From contig JAUTXM010000196.1 in NCBI GenBank assembly GCA_030838025.1, positions 1 through 11,430 on the forward strand: a stretch of 11,430 bases of DNA, in the 5' to 3' direction. Below are positions 1 to 7,051 of the stretch, one piece after another. Both the position numbers and the translations under genes were made by a program. This stretch comes from Acidimicrobiaceae bacterium (lineage in GTDB: Bacteria > Actinomycetota > Acidimicrobiia > Acidimicrobiales > Palsa-688). Position 1 is the stretch's first letter; each line of letters starts with the position of its first letter. Below the pieces are notes generated by a model. The model had not been told where the DNA came from and did not search any database. It worked only from the letters and a program-made list of their open reading frames with translations.

Positions 1-1482
1 ATCGGGCGAGACGCCGAGCCCACCATCTTCGAGATGTCGGTGCCCGGCCGCCGGGCCTGGTCCTTCCCCCGGACCGACCTGCCGGAATGGTCAGCCGAGG
101 AACTGATTCCTGAGGCGTCCCTCCGCCCGGAGCCGCTCGAACTACCCGAGGTGTCCGAGCGCGACCTCGTGGGGCACATGACCCGGTTGACCCATCGCCA
201 GTATTCGGTCGACCTCGGTGCCTACCCACTCGGGTCGTGCACCATGAAGTACAACCCCAAGGCGTGCGACGAGGCCGCCAGCCTGCCCGGCTTGGCGGGG
301 ATCCATCCGTCGGCGCCCGCCAGCCTGACGCAGGGATGGCTGGAGCTGCTGTGGCGGCTGGGCAACATTTTGTGCGAGATCACCGGCATGAGCGCCGTCA
401 CGTTGCAACCCCCGGCCGGGGCCGCGGGCGAACTCACGGGGCTGCTGCTCATGCGGGCCTGGCACGAGGCGCAATCCGAAGGTCGGCGCCCGGCCCACCG
501 GCACAAGGTTCTCATTCCCGACTCGGCCCATGGCACCAATCCGGCGTCGGTCACCCTGAGCGGCTACGACACCGTCACCATCCCTACCGATCACCGGGGC
601 CTGCTGGACATGGCGGCGCTGGCTGACCGGCTGGACGACCGGGTGGCGGGGATCATGCTCACCAACCCCAACACGCTCGGCCTGTTCGAGGAAGACATCG
701 TCGAGATCGCCCAGGCGGTGCACCGGGTGGGCGGGCTGTTGTACTACGACGGGGCCAACCTCAACGCCATACTCGGCGTGACCCGACCGGGCGACATGGG
801 GTTCGACATCGTGCACCTCAACCTGCACAAAACCTTTGCCGTGCCCCACGGCGGCGGCGGCCCCGGGGCCGGCCCGGTGGCGGTGTCACCCCGGCTGGCC
901 GATTTTCTTCCCGGTCCGATCCCCACCCGCGCCGCAGACGGCAGCTTCGACTGGGTCACCCCCCCTCGCTCGATCGGCCGGGTCCACTCGTGGCACGGCA
1001 ATGCCCTGGCCCTGGCCCGGGCGTACACCTACATCCTGCTCAACGGCGGCGACGGCCTCCGCCGGGTAGCGGAGGGGGCGGTTCTCAATGCCCGCTGGCT
1101 GCGGCAGCGCCTGGAGGGCACATACGACTCGCCGTTCGAGCGGCCCAACCTGCACGAATTCGTGGTGTCCACTTCGACCCTCAAGCGGCAGCGGGGGTTG
1201 CGTGCTCTCGACGTGGCCAAGCGACTGCTGGAGGAGGGGTTCCACGCGCCGACCGTCTATTTTCCCCTGATCGTCGCCGAAGCGCTCATGATCGAGCCTA
1301 CGGAGACCGAGAGCCCCCAGACGCTCGAGGCGCTGGCGGCGGCGCTGCTGCGCATCGCCGAGGAGGATGGGGAGGAGGCCGGGAAGGCGCCCCGGACCAC
1401 GCCCGTCGGACGGGTCGACGAGGCCCGCGCGGCCCGCCGGCTGATCCCGACCTGGGACGCCAGGGAGCGACCGCTCTCCTAG
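1..1482 (+). CDS. gcvPB: Glycine dehydrogenase (decarboxylating) subunit 2, 5'-partial
   Basis: PLP-dependent P-protein subunit of the glycine cleavage system: it decarboxylates glycine and passes the aminomethyl group to lipoylated H protein in the cytosol. Seen: YPLGSCTMKYNPK near residues 63-75 (counted from the ATG at 34), the PDSAHGTNPAS stretch, and the PLP-lysine motif NLHKTF followed by a glycine-rich PHGGGGPG, placing the Schiff-base lysine at Lys266. The frame is open to base 1, and the residues before the ATG at 34 (PTIFE, then MSVPGRR) match the usual N-terminal motif of the family (IFE.S.PGR). The real start is therefore most likely left of the window and the ATG at 34 is internal. 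About 482 residues from that ATG is near full family length. The split subunit form implies a gcvPA partner, expected just upstream but not visible. The gene ends with TAG and runs convergently into the next gene with only 9 bases between stops. Confidence 0.95.
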   Translation: MGRDAEPTIFEMSVPGRRAWSFPRTDLPEWSAEELIPEASLRPEPLELPEVSERDLVGHMTRLTHRQYSVDLGAYPLGSCTMKYNPKACDEAASLPGLAGIHPSAPASLTQGWLELLWRLGNILCEITGMSAVTLQPPAGAAGELTGLLLMRAWHEAQSEGRRPAHRHKVLIPDSAHGTNPASVTLSGYDTVTIPTDHRGLLDMAALADRLDDRVAGIMLTNPNTLGLFEEDIVEIAQAVHRVGGLLYYDGANLNAILGVTRPGDMGFDIVHLNLHKTFAVPHGGGGPGAGPVAVSPRLADFLPGPIPTRAADGSFDWVTPPRSIGRVHSWHGNALALARAYTYILLNGGDGLRRVAEGAVLNARWLRQRLEGTYDSPFERPNLHEFVVSTSTLKRQRGLRALDVAKRLLEEGFHAPTVYFPLIVAEALMIEPTETESPQTLEALAAALLRIAEEDGEEAGKAPRTTPVGRVDEARAARRLIPTWDARERPLS

Positions 1483-1491
1483 TCGCGTTCC

Positions 1492-2208
1492 CTAGCCGGC
1501 CGGCTGAAACAGCAGCGTGAACGGCTTGGTGCCGGTCGGTCGGGGAACAGGTAGAACCGAGCCGTCGACCGAAACCGACATGCCGGCGGGGTTGCCGAGG
1601 CGGATGCTGACGCCGCCACTCGCCGCGGTGGTGGGGATGGCGCGGCGGGCACCCGGCCGCAGGGTTCCCGAGAACACGACCGGTCCTTGGCCCAAGCCGG
1701 ACTTGATCTCCACCCAGCACGCCCCGGTTGCCACCAGTTCGACCTGGACGGACGGGCTCTGGAGACGGTACCGGGCTTGCTGATCGTCACTCGAGAGGAG
1801 CACGACCGGGGTTCGGTTGGCGAGAGTGGTCGATGGCGCCACCGTGGGCGCCTGTTTCGCAGGTGGCTGCCTCTGCGCCGGGGAGGCTCCGCCGGGCTGG
1901 CGCGCCGCCAGGTACCAACCGGCGGCGACCGCCACCAGCACCGCCCCGAGGATCCCCACCGCCGCGAACGGCGACACCCGGCGCCGCGTCGAGCGCGACC
2001 GGCGGTGCCGAGGCTGGTAGGGGGCCGCGACCGGGGCGCTCGGCGCCGCCACCTCGGCTCGTTCGGCCCGCTCGGCGAGGGTGCCCAGCACGTCCAGGGT
2101 GCGGTGATGGCGTTCGACCGCGTTGCGCTCGGCCAGGGCTCGCCGGGCCGAGTGGATGGTGAGGGCCACGGCGACGGCGGCGATCACGGCGATCAGGAGC
2201 GGAGTCAT
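1492..2208 (-). CDS. Membrane-anchored protein with RodZ-like C-terminal domain (DUF4115)
   Basis: 238-residue protein of unknown role. Seen in order: a hydrophobic N-terminal segment (residues 3-19), a charged, Arg/Glu-rich helical stretch (20-52), a basic linker (68-77), a second membrane segment (79-101), a Pro/Ala/Thr-rich linker (102-135), and a C-terminal beta domain (about 154-236). That last domain carries the DUF4115 hallmarks: an ACWVEI strand, an FSGTL.PG turn, and IRLGNPAGM followed by SVDG. In RodZ this domain is extracytoplasmic and follows a cytoplasmic helix-turn-helix that contacts MreB. No helix-turn-helix is present here, so this is not a full RodZ; a link to cell shape or wall is only inferred. 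It starts with ATG 21 nt after the DUF2752 stop and is probably cotranscribed with that gene. No strong ribosome binding site is seen. Confidence 0.8.
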   Translation of the reverse strand: MTPLLIAVIAAVAVALTIHSARRALAERNAVERHHRTLDVLGTLAERAERAEVAAPSAPVAAPYQPRHRRSRSTRRRVSPFAAVGILGAVLVAVAAGWYLAARQPGGASPAQRQPPAKQAPTVAPSTTLANRTPVVLLSSDDQQARYRLQSPSVQVELVATGACWVEIKSGLGQGPVVFSGTLRPGARRAIPTTAASGGVSIRLGNPAGMSVSVDGSVLPVPRPTGTKPFTLLFQPAG

Positions 2209-2229
2209 GCGCTGTCGCCGGCCGCGGTC

Positions 2230-2637
2230 CTAGAGGAAGTGGTACCGGTGGAGTTCGAACACCCAGGACACGGCGACGGCAGCCACCACCACGGCCGAGG
2301 GAACGCTCAACACCCGCCAGCGGGGACGCACCGCGACGAACACCGCCAAGGCAACGAGGACCAGGCCGAAGGGATTGGCCGCCCACGCGCCATGGCCGTC
2401 TCCCCGCAGCACCGCCTTCACGCTGGTCGTGAGGCCACAGAACGGGCACGGGACCCCGGTCACCGAGCGCAGCGGGCACGGCAGACCGGGATTGCCCGGC
2501 AGGTGGGGCAGCGCCGCGCCCAGTGCCAGCATCGCGGTGCCCACATAGCGCAGGGGGCGAAGCGGGAAATCGAGGCGGGCCGCCATGACCCGCCGGTGAA
2601 GCGGCTCGACCGGCCCGAGCGGGGTGGAAAGGGCCAC
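2230..2637 (-). CDS. DUF2752 family membrane protein
   Basis: Small integral membrane protein (135 aa from GTG at 2637) of unknown function. The DUF2752 signature is clear: a cysteine in LPCPLR (Cys54), then TGVPCPFCGLTTS with Cys64 and Cys67, a short helix with glycine, and AANPFG around residues 86-91. Three hydrophobic segments lie near residues 30-46, 90-103 and 110-128. The paired cysteines beside the membrane are the family's conserved feature; their role is unknown to me. The start is uncertain: neither the GTG at 2637 nor the in-frame ATG at 2586 (residue 18) has a convincing ribosome binding site, and the signature begins well after both. It is the first gene of a two-gene minus-strand unit and diverges from the MerR regulator gene across 164 bases, so it could be a target of that regulator. 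Confidence 0.85.
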   Translation of the reverse strand: MALSTPLGPVEPLHRRVMAARLDFPLRPLRYVGTAMLALGAALPHLPGNPGLPCPLRSVTGVPCPFCGLTTSVKAVLRGDGHGAWAANPFGLVLVALAVFVAVRPRWRVLSVPSAVVVAAVAVSWVFELHRYHFL

Positions 2638-2657
2638 CAGGCCAGGCTAGAGCGTGA

Positions 2658-2675
2658 GGACCCGATCGGGGGTCC
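2658..2675. repeat. Small inverted repeat in leader of DUF2752 gene
   Basis: GGACCC and GGGTCC form a perfect 6-bp inverted repeat around a 6-base centre; the sequence CCGATCGG inside it is itself palindromic. It lies 20 bases upstream of the GTG start of the minus-strand DUF2752 gene, where it would fold in the leader RNA or act as a protein site. A second CCGATCG copy follows at 2678-2684. The function is unknown and chance is possible in GC-rich DNA. Confidence 0.35.
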
Positions 2676-2701
2676 AGCCGATCGACCGGTTGGAATAGGT
2701 G

Positions 2702-2739
2702 GGAGTACAAACTGCTGTGTACACGACAGTTTGTGCTCC
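2702..2739. promoter_or_regulatory. 38-bp near-perfect palindrome, candidate operator
   Basis: The outer arms are GGAGTACAAACTG (2702-2714) and CAGTTTGTGCTCC (2727-2739), mirror complements with one mismatch (2706/2735). The centre holds the perfect palindrome GTGTACAC (2717-2724). In total 16 of 19 base pairs across the axis match; the other two mismatches are 2715/2726 and 2716/2725. It sits in the divergent region between the DUF2752 gene and the MerR-type regulator gene, about 27 bases upstream of the predicted -35 of the latter. The symmetry without a U tract, and its placement upstream of two starts, favour a binding site for a dimeric regulator over a terminator. The regulator is inferred to be the adjacent MerR-type protein. 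Confidence 0.65.
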
Positions 2740-2765
2740 GGCCTCCGGCCAGCACCCTGCAAATG

Positions 2766-2801
2766 CTGACAACGAGCGTTGTAACAGTTACAGTTGTAGG
2801 G
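2766..2801 (+). promoter_or_regulatory. Predicted promoter of MerR-type gene with overlapping palindromes
   Basis: CTGACA (2766-2771) and TACAGT (2789-2794) are 17 bases apart and resemble -35 and -10 hexamers (5 of 6 and 4 of 6 to consensus). The -10 ends 7 bases before the GTG at 2802, so transcription would start at or next to the start codon and the mRNA would be leaderless, a common actinobacterial arrangement. Two palindromes overlap the promoter: ACAACG-AG-CGTTGT (2769-2782) and TGTAAC-A-GTTACA (2780-2792), plus a tandem repeat ACAGTT ACAGTT (2784-2795). A protein bound there would cover the -10, consistent with repression. Confidence 0.5.
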
Positions 2802-3569
2802 GTGAGCCTCGCCACCGCCCCACCGTCGTCATACACCATCGACCAGCTGGCGGCCGCCACCGGCGTACCCAGCCGCACCATCCGGCTGTACCAGACCAAA
2901 GGACTCCTGCCTCGGCCGCCTCGCCAGGGTCGCATCTGCCTGTACGGCTCCGGCCACGTCGATCGGCTCCGACTGATCGGAGAGCTCCAGGACCGAGGGC
3001 TCCAGCTGTCGGCGATCCGGGACCTGGTGAGTCATGGCGACGGCGAGGGCGACGTCACGGTGCGGGAATGGCTGGGCCTGGGCGACCGGCTTCGGCAGCC
3101 GTGGTCGGAGGACACGCCGCAGGTGCTGACGTCCGACGAGGTGACCGGCCGCCTCCGCAGCCGCAGCCCCGGCACCCTGGCGGAACTGCTGCGCACCGGC
3201 GTCCTGGTGGGCCAGGGAAACGGCGCCGGGACGATGTACCTGGTGCCCAGCCCCGGCCTGCTCGATGCGTCGCTGGCGCTCGACGACGCCGGCGTCGATC
3301 TCGCCACGTCGGCGGCCGCGGCCGCGATCCTGCGCCGGCGCCTGGGCCCGGCGGTGGCCGAGGTGGTGCAGCTGCTGCTCGATCGGGCCGGCAACGGATT
3401 CGGACACGAACCCACGCCCGAGGCGCTGGCGGCCGCCTTCGAGGGCTTACGAGTCACCGGCGGCGAGGCCACCCGGCTCATCTTCGCCTCGGAGGTCGAG
3501 CGAGTGGTCGGCCAGGTGGTGCAAAGCGGCACCTTGACTGCCGCGATCAGCCGGGCGCGATCGGCATGA
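2802..3569 (+). CDS. MerR-family transcriptional regulator
   Basis: 255-residue DNA-binding regulator. The N-terminal winged helix-turn-helix is seen from YTIDQLAAATGVPSRTIRLYQ (start near residue 11), followed by TKGLLP, a LYG.GHVDRLRLI wing/helix and GLQLSAIRDL to about residue 75, as in MerR proteins. The rest (80-255) is an Ala/Leu-rich effector region without the cysteine pattern of metal-sensing members, so the ligand is unknown. The frame is open further left, with possible starts at 2733 and 2763. I prefer GTG 2802 because the promoter and palindromes lie directly upstream and the domain begins about 10 residues later. The start would be leaderless, with no ribosome binding site needed. 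It ends in an ATGA overlap with the hydrolase gene, so the two are translationally coupled. One TTA codon is present (3447-3449). Autorepression and control of the operon are inferred. Confidence 0.85.
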   Translation: MSLATAPPSSYTIDQLAAATGVPSRTIRLYQTKGLLPRPPRQGRICLYGSGHVDRLRLIGELQDRGLQLSAIRDLVSHGDGEGDVTVREWLGLGDRLRQPWSEDTPQVLTSDEVTGRLRSRSPGTLAELLRTGVLVGQGNGAGTMYLVPSPGLLDASLALDDAGVDLATSAAAAAILRRRLGPAVAEVVQLLLDRAGNGFGHEPTPEALAAAFEGLRVTGGEATRLIFASEVERVVGQVVQSGTLTAAISRARSA

Positions 3570-4492
3570 CCGGCTTCGACGTGCGCCACCTGACGATCAA
3601 CGGCCAGCAGATCGGTTACCGCCTGGCGGGCGAGGGACCGGCGATCGTGCTGATCCACGGGCTGGCCAGCAGTTCGGCCACCTGGCGCCTGGTCGGGCCC
3701 CGTCTGGCGGCGCGCCACACCGTCTTGGCGGTGGATCTGCTGGGCCACGGCGAGTCGGCCAAACCGCGAGGCGACTACTCGCTCGGTGCCCACGCCAGCG
3801 GCATCCGAGATCTCATGGTGGCGCTCGGCATCGAGCGAGCCACGTTCGTCGGCCATTCCTTTGGCGGCGGGATAGCCATGCAGCTGGCGTACCAGTTTCC
3901 CGAGCGATGCGAGCGCCTGGTTCTGGTGGCGAGCGGCGGGCTCGGCAAGGAAGTCACGCCGCTGCTGCGGGCGGTTGCCCTGCCGGGAGCGGAGTTCGTG
4001 CTCCCGCTGGTGCTCCACGCCCGACCTCACGCGGTGCTGCTGGGTTTGGCCGCCCGGTTGCGCCGCCTCGGCCTGCGGGTGGACGAGGCCAAGACCGAGA
4101 TGTGGGACAACTACACCTCCCTGACCTCACCGGCCGGCCGGCTGGCCTTTCTCAGCACCGTGCGAGAGGTCATCGACCTGGCCGGCCAGCGGGTGAGTGC
4201 CAACGAGAAGCTGTATCTGGCAGCAGCGATACCGACGCTGATCGTGTGGGGTGACCGAGACTCGATCATCCCGGTTGCCCATGGTTACGCGGCCCACGAG
4301 GCAGTGCCGGGCAGCAGGCTCGAAATCCTGCAAGGCTCCGGCCACTTCCTGCCGAGGCAGGACGCCGAGCGGTTGTCGGACCTGGTCGACGACTTCGTCG
4401 CGACGACGGAGCCGGCGACCGCCGACGACCGGGCGTTCCAGGCCGCCCTGCGCCAGGCCTCAGCCGGGGCCCAAGCGGCGTCGCACACTTGA
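3566..4492 (+). CDS. Alpha/beta-fold hydrolase
   Basis: 308-residue cytosolic serine hydrolase. Seen: the oxyanion HGLASSSATW stretch near residue 32, DLLGHGESAKP, the nucleophile elbow GHSFGGG with Ser98, an acid in WGDRDSIIP (Asp232 most likely; Asp230 is the alternative), and the catalytic histidine in GSGHFLP (His260). The triad is complete and the length normal. A cap region between about residues 120 and 210 (from SGGLGKEV) is typical of the family and would set substrate choice, which cannot be read from the sequence. It overlaps the regulator gene by 4 nt (ATGA) and the kynureninase gene by 4 nt (TTGA). Next to kynureninase, a formylkynurenine formamidase role is tempting, but the HGGxW motif of known alpha/beta-type formamidases is absent. 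An ester, lactone, C-C or acyl hydrolase is equally possible. Confidence 0.9.
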   Translation: MTGFDVRHLTINGQQIGYRLAGEGPAIVLIHGLASSSATWRLVGPRLAARHTVLAVDLLGHGESAKPRGDYSLGAHASGIRDLMVALGIERATFVGHSFGGGIAMQLAYQFPERCERLVLVASGGLGKEVTPLLRAVALPGAEFVLPLVLHARPHAVLLGLAARLRRLGLRVDEAKTEMWDNYTSLTSPAGRLAFLSTVREVIDLAGQRVSANEKLYLAAAIPTLIVWGDRDSIIPVAHGYAAHEAVPGSRLEILQGSGHFLPRQDAERLSDLVDDFVATTEPATADDRAFQAALRQASAGAQAASHT

Positions 4493-5706
4493 CCGCGTCT
4501 GGCAGCCCCCCCGTAGCACCCGCGCGGGCGTACGCCCAAGACCTCGACGCCGCCGACCCGTTGGCGCCCTTTCGCGAGCGGTTCGCCATCGGCGATCCCG
4601 ACGTCATCTACCTCTGCGGCAACTCCCTCGGACGTCAACCCCGGGCTGCGGTCGAACACATCGAACGAGCCATGCAGGAGTGGGCCAAGGAGTTGGTCGA
4701 GGGCTGGCAACACTGGCTCGACCTACCCACGCACGTCGGCGACCTGATGGCCGGGCCCATCCTGGGCGCCGGGCCGGGCCAGGTCATCGTGTCGGACTCG
4801 ACCAGCGTGAACCTGTACAAGCTGGCCATGGCCGCCCGCACGGCGGTACCGGGCCGCCCGGTCGTCGTCACCGACGCAGGCGAGTTTCCCACCGACCGCT
4901 ACGTGCTCGAGGGATTGGGCGACCGGCGCCTGATCACCTCGGACCCGGTCGCCGGCCCGACGGTCGACGACGTGACCCAGGCGCTGGACGACCACGTTGG
5001 GGTCGTGTGCCTCTCGCAGGTCGGCTATCGATCCTCGGCGCTGGCCGACATGGCGGACATCACGGCCGCGGTGCACGACGCCGGGGCCCTCATGCTGTGG
5101 GATCTCAGTCATTCGGCCGGCTGCTTCCCAGTGGCGCTCGACCGCCATGGCGTCGACCTGGCGGTGGGCTGCACGTACAAATACCTGTGTGCCGGGCCGG
5201 GCGCCCCCGCCTTCCTCTTCGTCCGCACGGAAGTCCAGGACCGGCTGCGCCAGCCGATCTGGGGCTGGTTCGGCCAGCGCGACCAGTTCGCCATGGGGGA
5301 GCGGTACGACCCCGCGCCCGATGCCCGCCAGTTCCTGGTGGGAACCCCCTCGGTGATCGGGCTGGCCGGCGTCCAGGCTGGCGTCGAGGTGGTCGCCGAG
5401 GCCGGGGTGGCCGCCATCCGCGGGAAGGCCCTCACGCTGGGCGCTCTCGGCGTGCAGCTGCACCGGGCGTGGCTGGCAGGGCGCGGGTTCTCCCTTGGTT
5501 CCCCGCCCGAAGGCGTGCATCGCGGTTCCCATCTGTCCCTGTGTCACGCCGATGCCCAGCGGATCCACGCTGAGCTGGCCGGCAGTGGTCGGGTCATCAC
5601 CGACTTCCGTTTTCCCAACACCATCCGGCTCGGACTGGCCCCGCTCACGACACGGTTCGTCGACGTGTGGGATGCGTTCGACCGCTTGCGTGCGCTAAGC
5701 TACTGA
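4489..5706 (+). CDS. kynU: Kynureninase
   Basis: PLP enzyme (405 aa) that cleaves L-kynurenine to anthranilate and alanine (or 3-hydroxykynurenine to 3-hydroxyanthranilate) in tryptophan breakdown. Seen: YLCGNSLGRQP at 41-51 (the family usually has Asp at the Cys43 position), WQHWL near 74, the PLP-contact motif WDLSHSAG with Asp205 and His208, and CTYKYL with Tyr230 and the Schiff-base Lys231. The D-x2-H and YK spacing is as expected for kynureninase, and the conserved IWGWFGQ and GTPSV segments follow. The start is TTG at 4489, inside the stop of the hydrolase gene (TTGA), indicating translational coupling; the next N-terminal candidates would cut into the conserved LDAADPLA region. No tryptophan dioxygenase or clear formamidase is nearby, so the physiological substrate is unproven. 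Family assignment is strong. Confidence 0.93.
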   Translation: MTASGSPPVAPARAYAQDLDAADPLAPFRERFAIGDPDVIYLCGNSLGRQPRAAVEHIERAMQEWAKELVEGWQHWLDLPTHVGDLMAGPILGAGPGQVIVSDSTSVNLYKLAMAARTAVPGRPVVVTDAGEFPTDRYVLEGLGDRRLITSDPVAGPTVDDVTQALDDHVGVVCLSQVGYRSSALADMADITAAVHDAGALMLWDLSHSAGCFPVALDRHGVDLAVGCTYKYLCAGPGAPAFLFVRTEVQDRLRQPIWGWFGQRDQFAMGERYDPAPDARQFLVGTPSVIGLAGVQAGVEVVAEAGVAAIRGKALTLGALGVQLHRAWLAGRGFSLGSPPEGVHRGSHLSLCHADAQRIHAELAGSGRVITDFRFPNTIRLGLAPLTTRFVDVWDAFDRLRALSY

Positions 5707-5724
5707 TGAGTAACAACCTTTGCC

Positions 5725-5731
5725 AAGGGGG
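5725..5731 (+). promoter_or_regulatory. Shine-Dalgarno site deciding thiolase start
   Basis: AAGGGGG lies 6 bases before the ATG at 5738 and is close to the consensus AAGGAGG. It selects ATG 5738 over the in-frame TTG at 5720, and it matches the thiolase N-terminus, which begins MPEAVIVAAVRSPIG. Confidence 0.8.
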
Positions 5732-5737
5732 TTCACC

Positions 5738-6958
5738 ATGCCGGAAGCCGTGATCGTGGCCGCGGTGCGCTCGCCGATCGGCCGAGCCTTCAAGGGGTCG
5801 CTGGTCGCCATACGACCCGACGACCTGACGGCCCAGATCGTCCGGGCGGCCCTTGACCGGGTGCCCGAACTCGACCCGGCCGACATCGACGACTTGATGC
5901 TCGGGTGCGGGCTTCCGGGCGGCGAGCAGGGTTTCAACCTGGCCCGGGTGGTGGCGGTGCTGCTGGGCTACGACGCCCTGCCGGGAACGACGGTCACCCG
6001 GTACTGCGCGTCCAGCCTGCAGACGACCCGCATGGCGATGCACGCCATCCGGGCGGGGGAGGGCGACGTCTTCATCTCGGCGGGGGTGGAAACCGTCAGC
6101 CGCTTCATCAAGGGCTCCTCCGACACTCTGCCCGACACCCACAACCCCAGCTTCGCCGCCGCCGAGGCGGCCACCGCCGACCGGGCGCTCGGCGGGGCCG
6201 GGCCGTGGCAGGACCCGCGCCAGGACGGGCAGCTGCCCGATATCTACGTCGCCATGGGCCAGACGGCGGAAAACGTGGCCCAGCTCCGCGGCGTGACCCG
6301 CGAGGCGCAGGACGCCTTCGGGGTGCGCAGCCAGAACTTGGCCGAGGCGGCGCTGGCCAGCGGCTTCTGGGAGCACGACATCACGCCGATCACCCTGCCC
6401 GATGGGACCGTGGTGGCGGCCGACGACGGGCCGCGGCCGGGCACGACACTGGAGCGGGTGTCGCAGCTGAAGCCGGTGTTCCGGCCCGACGGCACGGTGA
6501 CGGCCGGCAACTGCTGCGCCCTCAACGACGGGGCGGCGGCGCTGGTCATCATGAGCGACACCAAGGCGGCGCAGCTGGGAGTCACCCCGCTGGCCCGAAT
6601 CGTGGCCACCGGCGTCAGCGGCCTGTCACCGGAGATCATGGGCCTCGGACCGGTGGAGGCGTCGCGCCAGGCCCTGGCCCGGGCGGGCATGACGATCGCC
6701 GACATCGACTTGGTCGAGATCAACGAGGCGTTCGCAGCCCAGGTCATCCCCTCGGCCGAGGAGCTCGGGATCGACATGGAAAAGCTCAACGTCAACGGTG
6801 GCGCCATCGCCGTGGGCCACCCCTTCGGGATGACCGGCGCCCGCATCGCCACCACGCTGGTCAACTCGTTGGCCTTCCACGACAAGCAGATCGGCCTCGA
6901 GACCATGTGCGTCGGCGGCGGCCAAGGCATGGCCATGATCCTCGAACGCCTGTCGTAA
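5738..6958 (+). CDS. Acetyl-CoA C-acyltransferase (thiolase)
   Basis: 406-residue thiolase that cleaves 3-ketoacyl-CoA with CoA, or in reverse condenses acyl-CoAs. All catalytic elements are visible: the acyl-accepting Cys90 in TRYCASSLQT, NEAFAAQ at 329-335, the active-site His361 in VGHPFGMTGAR, and the base Cys391 in CVGGGQGMAM. The N-terminal VIVAAVRSPIGRAFKGSL is typical of FadA/AtoB-like enzymes, and the length is normal. Which side (degradative beta-oxidation or acetoacetyl-CoA synthesis) cannot be decided from the sequence. It follows kynureninase by 31 nt with its own strong ribosome binding site, probably as the last gene of the regulator-hydrolase-kynureninase operon. A reading as part of the same catabolic route, turning a downstream acyl-CoA into acetyl-CoA, is inference. 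Confidence 0.93.
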   Translation: MPEAVIVAAVRSPIGRAFKGSLVAIRPDDLTAQIVRAALDRVPELDPADIDDLMLGCGLPGGEQGFNLARVVAVLLGYDALPGTTVTRYCASSLQTTRMAMHAIRAGEGDVFISAGVETVSRFIKGSSDTLPDTHNPSFAAAEAATADRALGGAGPWQDPRQDGQLPDIYVAMGQTAENVAQLRGVTREAQDAFGVRSQNLAEAALASGFWEHDITPITLPDGTVVAADDGPRPGTTLERVSQLKPVFRPDGTVTAGNCCALNDGAAALVIMSDTKAAQLGVTPLARIVATGVSGLSPEIMGLGPVEASRQALARAGMTIADIDLVEINEAFAAQVIPSAEELGIDMEKLNVNGGAIAVGHPFGMTGARIATTLVNSLAFHDKQIGLETMCVGGGQGMAMILERLS

Positions 6959-6986
6959 AGGCAGTCTGGGGAAAATCCTCGCCGTG

Positions 6987-7005
6987 GGCGGCCAAACCGT
7001 CCGCC
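6987..7005 (+). terminator. Weak hairpin after thiolase gene
   Basis: GGCGG (6987-6991) and CCGCC (7001-7005) can pair around a 9-base loop, 28 bases after the thiolase stop. There is no U tract and the stem is only 5 bp, so this is a weak candidate for the end of the operon. Confidence 0.2.
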
Positions 7006-7051
7006 AAGAGGAAGATCGGGTTACGGTTCGGGCTGGCGGACCCGGAGACGG

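Noticed and set aside
1494..1505. AGCCGG-CCGGCT palindrome at the convergent ends
   Set aside because: It has no loop and lies within the last codons of the DUF4115-domain gene; in GC-rich DNA it is likely incidental.
1787..2935. Long minus-strand frame covering the DUF2752/DUF4115 genes and the intergenic region
   Set aside because: Frame shadow of GC-rich coding DNA; the real genes in other frames carry recognisable motifs.
4251..5573. 440-codon open frame inside the hydrolase and kynureninase genes
   Set aside because: Low-complexity Arg/Pro/Gly translation; the other frame encodes an unmistakable kynureninase.
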